Source: Ctenosaura bakeri
Lineage: Eukaryota; Chordata; Lepidosauria; Squamata; Iguanidae
NCBI GenBank assembly: GCA_948474755.1
Contig: CAOLHI010002146.1
Location: 186,001 to 250,000, forward strand
Length of the DNA stretch: 64,000 nt
Reading direction: 5' to 3'
Of this stretch, positions 56,601 to 64,000 are shown one piece after another; position 1 is the stretch's first letter, and each line of letters starts with the position of its first letter. The notes beneath the pieces were generated by a model. That model was not told the origin of the DNA and made no database searches. It saw only the letters and a list, made by a program, of their open reading frames with translations. The position numbers and the translations under genes were made by a program.

Positions 56601-57480
56601 GATCTGTGCACAACACCACCCCTTCTCCACTTAACATTTGTATATCTTGCATAATGAACTTTTTCAAGGAGAGTGGGCATACTTATGTGAATTTCTGGAA
56701 GAGCACATCCGCATGGTTCTCATTTCAGGGAGCCGTTGCGCTCATTCTAGCTCAGTAGCTCTCGTCCTTTTTACCCCATCACCCTCTTTGCATCTACATG
56801 TAGATGTTGCATCCCCCTTGCTAGATGTAGCATATGAATAAAAAATATTTTATATTATTTATTTCACATCTGAAATTCTCCAAACATGCATAAATGTCAG
56901 CAAAGGATATTTCATGCTGATATGGGATGGTACCATACAACAGGCAAGCAGCCACATTTTGTGCTAGCTGCAACTTCCAGGCCAATCTCAAGGGTGATTC
57001 TTCATAGCTATCATTGTAGCAGTCTAATCTCAAGGTTACAATATGTGCACCAGAAGTGATGATAATTTATTTTCTAAATGTGTATGACCAAGGTCCTACA
57101 TGGAGGTTGCATAATCTAAATCTCTCATATGGAGTTACATATACAGTACCTTGTACTATGTAACCTTTGTGTTCAGTGGCAGTGTTGCCCAACTGAAGGC
57201 ACACCTAAATTTGCAACCAAATGTACATGTCTGCACATCTGGATATGCAACTCCATTTCTGCAACCTTGAACTAAATGCGGTTGTTTAGCATTGGACAAA
57301 ATTGTTCAACAGCCCATGAGAGGCTTAGGCACATGTAAGATACCATCAGGATTCTAGCCTGTAACTGAGCCACGAGGTGAGTATAAACATTCATGAAGTT
57401 TAATTTGGACAAACATTTAAAGCAGCAGATAAGAAAACAGGAACTAATTTCAGACTGAAAAGCCAAACCTTAAAAAAAAA
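56601..57480. other. single-copy sequence, no feature seen
   Basis: No gene or repeat recognised. Confidence 0.4.
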
Positions 57481-57483
57481 AAC

Positions 57484-57582
57484 CCTGACAGTGCAATTCT
57501 GTATCTGTCTAGTGAGAAATAAGTCCAGTTGAATTCAATGGGGCCTACTCCCAGCCAAGTGTGTATTCTATTGCAGACTAAA
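57484..57582. repeat. ~90 bp palindromic short element
   Basis: 'acagtgcaattctgtatctg', 'agtccagttgaattcaatgg' and 'ggcctactcccagccaagtg' then 'tgtattctattgcaga' give both arms of the family. Confidence 0.65.
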
Positions 57583-58938
57583 TGCTGTTAAAAACTGATG
57601 AAAATGGGATAGATTTTTTTGGGCTTCTTCTGAACATGACTCCAGGCGGAATTCTTTATTTGGAGTGTTAAAGAGGCCCCTTCCCAGGATAGGCACTCAC
57701 TGAATTTCAATGGCAAAGGCAATTGGAGAGGGGTCTCCATTGGATCTCAACAAGCGCATGGATACATGCATGATAAGGCAGACCTGTGGAAATTTAGGTC
57801 TTAGATCTTTGGGGGTTTTAAAGGCCAAGTAGGTTTTGAGCAGGTGTGATCAGTGTGTCATGTTCGTTGATGACCTAAGATAGCCTGTAAGAGGATGTAT
57901 GTCTGTTTTGTAGTATGACATGTCAAAAAATGTTGTAGTGATGATTGCTCTTGTTCAACGTTCCAGTCAACTTTTGCTCTTTTCTGGGATATTCCATTCT
58001 GTTCCTTCATTCTTCCTCAGCAGTTAGCCTATATTCCATGACTACTAAAACTTGTCCACTCCTCTTTGAACTGCTTTTGGAGACTTCACATTATCGGACG
58101 TTTCCTCAGTCAATCAAAGGTTTGTTTGCCTAGAAATTTTGTTAGTTCCCTGTTTGTTCATGTTGTCAGTTGTCCCTGTTTTTTAGTGAGTTGTTTTATT
58201 CATTTTTTTAGGAGATCTGTTTTGTATCTGTTCTAATGTAAACTACTCTAAGAATGCGTCAACTATATGTGGATAACTATTTGTATACAGGGTGTTATCC
58301 ATCTTTTCTGATAGACTCTCATAGTGGTTGACAATAAGCAGTGCAAATAAAGTATTGCTAACAAAGGCCAAGATCCTACATGCATGCAAAATGCTGGGTG
58401 TTTGCTGCTGTCACTTCCTGGTGAAGAAAGAGGGAGGGAAGGAAGTAATTCAAACCTGTAGGGAAGCAGCTGGTCTCAGCTTGATCTGGAGTGAGGGCAA
58501 GAAATGAGGGTGTACTCTCTGGTGGAGTTCACCTACCTTTTTCTTCCCCCAGGAGCTCAGAGCAGCTGGATCTTCATGGTGTGAATATCTTCCCAGCTCT
58601 TCCCTGTGGTAAGATGGAGCAGCCGCAGGCTTTCCTGAGGCTTGACAGCTGCCGGATGTGGGAGATTTTTGGATGCGCACAAGGGGAAGAAAATAGCTTT
58701 CTGTGCCCCATCTAAAAAGTCTCATGCAATCTAAGGTGAGCTTCCCCTTGTGGAAGTCACTAACCCGAAACCAGCTGCAAACTGATACTCACTGACCCTA
58801 GAAGTTCTGTGTATCTCTCATGACTGTTAACTATGACAGCCACCTTCTCTGTGAATTCATAAATCTACTTTTAAAGTTCTCTCACCTGGTGGACACTACA
58901 GAAATGGTGGTTGTGAATTCCACTAACTATTTATCAGT
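57583..58938. other. single-copy sequence, no feature seen
   Basis: No gene or confident repeat. Confidence 0.4.
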
Positions 58939-58939
58939 T

Positions 58940-59105
58940 AACCTTTGTGTCTCACCTTTCCTCCAAAGAGCTCAAGGTGGCATATGCACCTCTCCTATCC
59001 CCTGCTTCATCTTCACAACTGCCCCACAGCGTTGAGATCAAGCTATGAGAGAATCAGTGGTCACCCAACGAGATTCATGGCTAAGTGGAGACATGAACCT
59101 AAACA
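58940..59105 (-). repeat. tRNA-derived (MIR-like) SINE, partial
   Basis: 'tttgtgtctcacctttcctc', 'aaagagctcaaggtggcata', 'cttcacaactgccccacagc' and 'gattcatggctaagtggaga' follow the order of the 4.6 kb copy, without the tRNA head. Confidence 0.55.
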
Positions 59106-60254
59106 TGTTTACACATGTTTGACACCCTCAGCTGGGCTGCATCCCAACAGTGTTTTGCACAAATACATTTTTTATGGAAATCAAGATCCTGGGGAAGAAA
59201 GCTATACAGATGAACCCCAGTGCCTTTGGCATTAAATTAATAAGGGGGTTATTTAGTTTTTCGTCTGTTTCATCATTGCATTGTGTCTAAGAATTTATGT
59301 CTCTGTGGGGGGGGAGCCGCCACATTTTTCTCCGCACACCCCTCAAATTTACAATATGGAACCTCCTCAGGAAAAAAAAATGATCTGCCCAACTTCAGCT
59401 GCTTTCATGCCACATTTTAAAGTTGCATATGTCAAAGCATAGGCCAAATTTGGCACTCTTCTAAATTTTGATTTCTCTTCCACTCTCCTTTTCGGGGACC
59501 ATTTCCATGTTGCCATGCTGTTTGGCTGTCTCAGAAACCTTTGCTTAGGAAAGTTTTTGCAGTGCCCAGAATGTTTTAACTGTGTTTAGAAAGGTCAGCC
59601 AACTGATAGCTGAAGGCAAATGTGTCAGAGTGAAAGACTGAAAAAAAATTATCAGTGTGACACACCGGGAGTATTAGAATGATGAATGTTTATGTTAATA
59701 TATGGGTGTACGTATTGATTAATAGCTTTTTTTTGTTTCACTGACTAAAATATATAAATGGCAATGAAATCCATATGCTAGCTTGGTGTCCTAAAATAAT
59801 TACCATCCTTCTTAGTTTTGCTCCTTTAGCGAATGCATGTTTTCATATGGAAAGTAGTTATAAGGAAATTTCACAACACACAGATGGAAGCATTTGGAAG
59901 TGATCCTTACGGCACCAGCTCAGATTCCAACATTTTCTGAGAGTCACATTCAATACCGCTTCATTTTACTTAGAAGACATTATTTACTCCAAGTAAAATA
60001 CTCCCAATTTGGAAGGTTTGCCTGTTTGTGGTTAGCAAGAAGGATGGCTGATAAAAGTAACTTTAAATACCTATAGAGGTCTCAGTGGCTGGCTGTTTAA
60101 ATCCATAATTAATTTACTTCTCCTATGCTTCTTGAGTTAATGTAGATAATCTTGGACTATTCTCTTTGTTAGTTAGGTTGGGGTGCAAATAAAAATCAAC
60201 CAATCAATAATCTGTGGCATTGTGATTTGGTGGATAATGAATGCCGTGCTTATT
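59106..60254. other. single-copy sequence, no feature seen
   Basis: AT-rich, G-run near 59,305. No gene recognised. Confidence 0.4.
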
Positions 60255-60560
60255 GCTTGATTTATTCAATCTGTATCACACCAGTCTCTCACAAACGGAT
60301 CTCAAGGCAGCTTAACAGTAAATGCGAATACACGCAGTGAAGGAAAACAGTAAAAAAAAAATTAGAATGTAATTTTTTTAAAAAATTTTTAAAGAGCAAA
60401 TAAAACCAAACAGAACATTCATTCAGTAAAAAAAAAAAAAAAACACCCTTTGATAGCGACTGAAGTTGGTGGCTAAAGGCCTTCCTGAATGAAATCTCCT
60501 TGCCTGCCAGTCGAAATGCGGCAGGTAGGGATCCAGGTTGTCATGTCTTGGGAGTGACCA
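60255..60560 (+). repeat. Family A interspersed repeat
   Basis: 'gcttgatttattcaatctgt', 'ctcaaggcagcttaacagta', an A-rich middle with runs of A at 60,350 and 60,428, then 'ggtggctaaaggccttcctg'. Same arrangement as the other copies. Confidence 0.6.
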
Positions 60561-61282
60561 CTGGGAAAGACTTCCCCTTGCGTGGAGATGTTATTGCTCA
60601 TTTCCCGGGTTTGTCTAATCACTGTTTACTGTGGCATACTAGTCAGACAAGTGATGGTTTGTGTTAATGTCCATATCTCAGACAAAAACCATGGTATGAA
60701 GTGGATTGGCAAACGATAGTTTAGACGTGGGGCTGGTTTAGCTCTAATCATAATTAGTCCAAATTGGCCCTAGTTTAGCCAGGTGAGATGTAAATCTTTT
60801 TTTACTGTATGCATTTGTGTTTCCTGCCCTGAATATTGTGTATAGGGTGGAGTTGATGAAGATTTAATGGGTAGAAGATCAGGGCATTAAAATCTGTCTG
60901 GCATCTGTCTTAAATGTAGGGTGCTGGCAGCATTTATTGTTTGAATCTGTTGCAGCAGAAAACAAAGCACATTCGGTCAGTCAAGATGGAGGTGATGACA
61001 GTTATCAAGTAGCAACTGTTATCGTATAGGCTGAGGATAAAAATCAGCCGTGTGTTGATGGCACACTTAACATCTTCGTGTTTAAAACCTCCAACGACAT
61101 CACTGTTGCGTCATTTTGTGAGTCTCTGGAAACAAGATGGATAATGCTTAAAACAAAAGTATCATTATTACAGGATGTTTTCTAGTTACGTTGATTTTTT
61201 AATTTCAAGTCTGTTGGGGAAATTTCATGTCTGTTCAGAAAGCATCAAGCTTAAATATAATTGCTAGCCAGACGTTGGAGCC
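60561..61282. other. single-copy with a 'ccatggt'-type stretch
   Basis: 60,600-60,770 contains 'gatggtttgtgtt', 'aaaaaccatggtatgaag' and 'ggctggtttagctct', which recalls the CCATGG-rich stretch at 52.8 kb and may be a further repeat family. Confidence 0.35.
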
Positions 61283-61500
61283 GAAATGCCCTGAAGACAC
61301 CAGATTCTCTCTAATTTTGGAAGCTAAGCAGGGTCAGCCCTGGTTAGGACTTGGGTGGGAAACCACCAGTGAGATCAGGTGGGCTGCATTTCAGAGGAAG
61401 GACGTGGCAAAACCACCTTTGCGAATTTCTTGCCTGAGAATGCCCTATGAAATTCATGGGGTCTCCATAAGTTGACAGGCAACTTGAAGGCATACATGGA
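61283..61500 (+). repeat. 5S-Sauria SINE, composite
   Basis: The 5S head (about 61,290-61,372: 'gattctctctaattttggaa', 'gctaagcagggtcagccctg', 'gttaggacttgggtgggaaa') is joined to a Sauria-type body and the BovB-like tail 'ctccataagttgacaggcaa' followed by 'cttgaaggcat'. It is the only copy in the window with both head and tail. The internal pol III promoter is 5S-like. Confidence 0.85.
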
Positions 61501-61549
61501 CAGACATTTATTGCAAAGAAAGCAAATGGTGAGAGAGGATATAGTTAGA

Positions 61550-61632
61550 AGGACCTGATGGTGCTAACTTGCTGAAGTGAATTTGGTCTGGGCTTGGTTA
61601 ACACCTGGATGGGTGATTGTCTTAGAATCCCC
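61550..61632 (+). repeat. Second 5S-derived SINE head
   Basis: 'gaatttggtctgggcttggt' and 'taacacctggatgggtgatt' match the 5S box region again, 180 bp downstream of the first head and in the same orientation. It has no tail. Confidence 0.5.
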
Positions 61633-62989
61633 ATACACACCATTGTGAGTTTAACTTCTGGAAGAAGGTGGGGCATAATTGGAATAAGTGAACCAAAAAT
61701 GCCAAGAAGTTCTTCATGTTTAAATAATTTTGCTGTAAAGATAACATCTGTTTGTAATGTATATATGTACTATAGTGCATTCTTAATAGTCTAACCATTC
61801 TGACTGTGCTGTGCTTTGGAATTTTATGGGGTTTTTTGAGGGGGGTTGCTGTTTAACAGCCTCAAGAATATCATTTTTCACACTAAGGCTAGAGTGGTTA
61901 GTCTGTTCCTTTTCAGACAAATGCAGTATTTTGACGTAATTTCTGGCATTTAAAAAAAGAAAAGACTTTGTATTAAAAGATGATGTTTTCTCCTGTTTGT
62001 ACATGTGCAACAGGATTGCAGTACCAGTTAATAGTAATTTCATGCTACTTCCAAACATCTATAAATCATGAGTACCACATTTCTGCATACAAAGTGTTAA
62101 AATCCATGAGTCAACTCTAAGTATGATTAAGGCTTGATCCAACCCAGTGAATGAAAGGCATCCCTTTAATTGTGTTTTGGAGACTCATCTGCTTGGCCAC
62201 TCTTGAGAGCAGGTTACTGAACTATTTATGTTATTTTTATCTGTATTTCTTTAAAGTGGGGTGGGCAAAGAGCAGCCTATGAGCTGCAGTTGACCCATGC
62301 AACCCCAAAAGTGTGGCCCTCAAAGCCCCAGGGCTCCTCCCAAAATTTAATTTGGGGGCAAGTTTTCATCCCAAACTGCACCCCGAATGGTTGAAAGTGA
62401 CTAATATCACTTCCATCCATATTGGCTGTGCTTGTTGGCTTCCACCTCTCTACAGTTGTCCACCTCTGATTTAAAGTAAATTTTGCCTTTCTCCCCTGCC
62501 AGGGATTCAGGGCAGCGTATCATGAGATTAAAAAATGGGTGCCAAAAAAGAGCGCAGTGTCTGGGATCCTGTTGGTGTTTTACGCATGTGTGAGATCCCT
62601 GTAGAATCAGTTGGATGTTTTTGTCTGACAATAGAACATCTGTGTTCAGTTCAGGGTTGCAGAAGTTGAGTTGCACCTATGGTCCCATGTTGCATGGATG
62701 TGCAGTACATGTGGAAGCACATGCTCATTTCTGGTGCATCCAGTTCTGCATTTGATGTTTGGGTTCAGTGGTGCAAACTTGCCATTCATGGCAAGGGTTG
62801 CATAGAACCATTAATATGTAACTCTGCATGTGGAGATATATGCTACACTACCCTGATGCAGAATCTTGACCACAATAAATTATAATGTTAAAATGCAGCT
62901 AAAACAGATTCTCACATTATGAAAATGAATTTTAAAAGCATATTGCTCTTTTCTTTTTTCTTCAAAAAAATGCAGCAGATCTGGTTAAA
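61633..62989. other. single-copy sequence, no feature seen
   Basis: A possible hAT-like fragment at 62,262-62,330 ('gcaaagagcagcctatgagc', 'gtgtggccctcaaag'). Nothing else is recognised. Confidence 0.4.
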
Positions 62990-63130
62990 AGCCCCTTCCT
63001 CGGGAGCTGTTCAGTTGCTAAAGGCCCACCTGCATAAAAAAGGTCTTGGTGTGCTGATGGAAGGACAGCAGGAGGAGACCATCCTACTGTTCATTGGAAG
63101 GGAGTCCCATAGCCTGGAAACAACTCAGCT
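62990..63130 (-). repeat. Interspersed repeat, possibly family A reversed
   Basis: 'tgctaaaggcccacctgcat', 'aaaaaaggtcttggtgtgct' and 'cattggaagggagtcccata' resemble the 'aggaaggtcttg ... gcattccaaag' part of family A. The orientation is uncertain. Confidence 0.4.
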
Positions 63131-63199
63131 TACTTTGATTCTGGGACACCAGGTAACATACAAGACTATGGGGACCAGCCTGGCGTCAGCAAAGCTGTT

Positions 63200-63735
63200 G
63201 TTCCATTTGTATTCAGATGGTGCTGTGGGTTCACAGGCCTTGATGAGGTGGATTCATCATCTCATCCAGCAGGGTGCATGTTACATTATGTTGTGGTGCC
63301 CAGAACTGAACACCGTATTCCAGGTGAGGTCTGACCAAAGCAGAATAGACATGGTACTATATTTCTCTCAGTCTAGACACTATACTCCAGTTGATGCAGG
63401 CTAGAATCACATTGCCTTTCTTAACTGCCACTAAGTTTTGACTCATGTTTAGCTTTTGATCTATTAATATTCCTTGGTCTCTTTCACGTGTACGGTGGTC
63501 CAGCCAGGTGTCACCCATCCTATATCTGTGCATTTCATTTTTTCTGCCTAAGTGTAGGACCTTACGTTTCTCCCTGTTGAAATTAATTTTGTTCATTTTG
63601 GCTCAGTTCTCTAATCTGTTCAGGTCATTTTGAATTCTGATCCTGTCCTCTGGGGTATTAGCTACCCTTTGTCATTTGGTGTCATCTGCAAATTTGAGAA
63701 GAATTTCTTCTATCATGGAGGATACTTGTACTGGT
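63200..63735 (-). mobile_element. CR1 LINE, ORF end, reverse strand
   Basis: Read on the minus strand it gives 'tgaacaaaattaatttcaac', 'agggagaaacgtaaggtcct', 'acacttaggcagaaa' and then the 'ggacaccgtattcc'-like PHLE region. The minus-strand frame at 63,357-63,596 encodes NREKRKVLHLGRKNEMHRYR and DQKLNMSQNLVAV, matching the same stretch of the 29.9 kb copy (KCKVLHLGRKN, HKLNMSQQ). Truncated at both ends and diverged. Confidence 0.85.
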
Positions 63736-63914
63736 ACAACAGGGAGGACTAGAGGGAACTTGCTGCTTTCTCCGTCTCCTTTAGTGGATTAACTGAAACA
63801 AGGAGTGTGTTTTTCGGTCGAGAAACTTTTTTTCTTTCATTGACAAGCTGCTGTAATGAAAATGCTGCACAAGATTTGCTCATACCAATTTAGCTGTAAA
63901 AGGGGATTTGGAAG

Positions 63915-64000
63915 TAAGGTTGCAATCCTGTACCTGGAGAATTAGGCCTGTTGAACTTGACAGGGGCTTACTTTTGAGTCGACCCACACAGGATTTGTGC
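63915..64000. repeat. ~90 bp palindromic short element at window end
   Basis: 'aaggttgcaatcctgtacct', 'attaggcctgttgaacttga', 'ggggcttacttttgagtcga' and 'cccacacaggatttgtgc' give a full or nearly full copy reaching the window edge. Confidence 0.65.

Overview
This 64 kb window is nuclear DNA from a vertebrate, almost certainly a squamate reptile (lizard or snake, lizard favoured). The assignment rests on the repeat content. It has Sauria-type tRNA SINEs, 5S-rRNA-headed SINEs with the Sauria/BovB-like tail, BovB (RTE) LINE pieces, CR1 LINE 3' ends, and several palindromic MITE-like families carrying the 'gggagttgtagtcc' type core. There is no bacterial, phage, CRISPR or operon-like content. The six-frame open reading frames are short and random-looking, or they fall in retrotransposons. 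I could not recognise a single conserved host protein exon, so the window is intergenic and/or intronic.

Layout. Positions 1-32,000 are a mosaic of old repeats (tRNA/MIR-like SINEs, 5S SINEs, LINE 3' fragments, MITEs) separated by single-copy sequence. Landmarks are a ~75 bp tandem repeat (11.56-11.86 kb), a BovB coding remnant (26.8-27.26 kb), a perfect (AAT)n/(ATT)n palindrome (29.2 kb) and a long, young-looking CR1 3' end (29.94-30.72 kb) whose coding part is broken by one stop. At 32.2-32.66 kb is the only CpG island. It holds a perfect GTCACGTGAC palindrome (CLEAR/USF type), an NRF1-like site and a GC box, and is best read as the promoter of an unidentified gene. Positions 32.7-64 kb are more AT-rich. 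I found one short candidate exon there (40,007-40,048) with a good acceptor, a Kozak-like ATG and a consensus donor. It would suit a transcript that starts non-coding in the island and first translates in exon 2, but this is inference only.

The downstream half also carries many copies of a ~90 bp palindromic element, a complete TA-flanked Tigger-like MITE (53.48-53.74 kb), a second CR1 remnant on the minus strand at the right edge, and a homeodomain-site-rich single-copy block (55.96-56.6 kb) that looks like a conserved enhancer. Repeat family names are given from recognised sequence signatures, without a library search. Boundaries are approximate unless stated otherwise.
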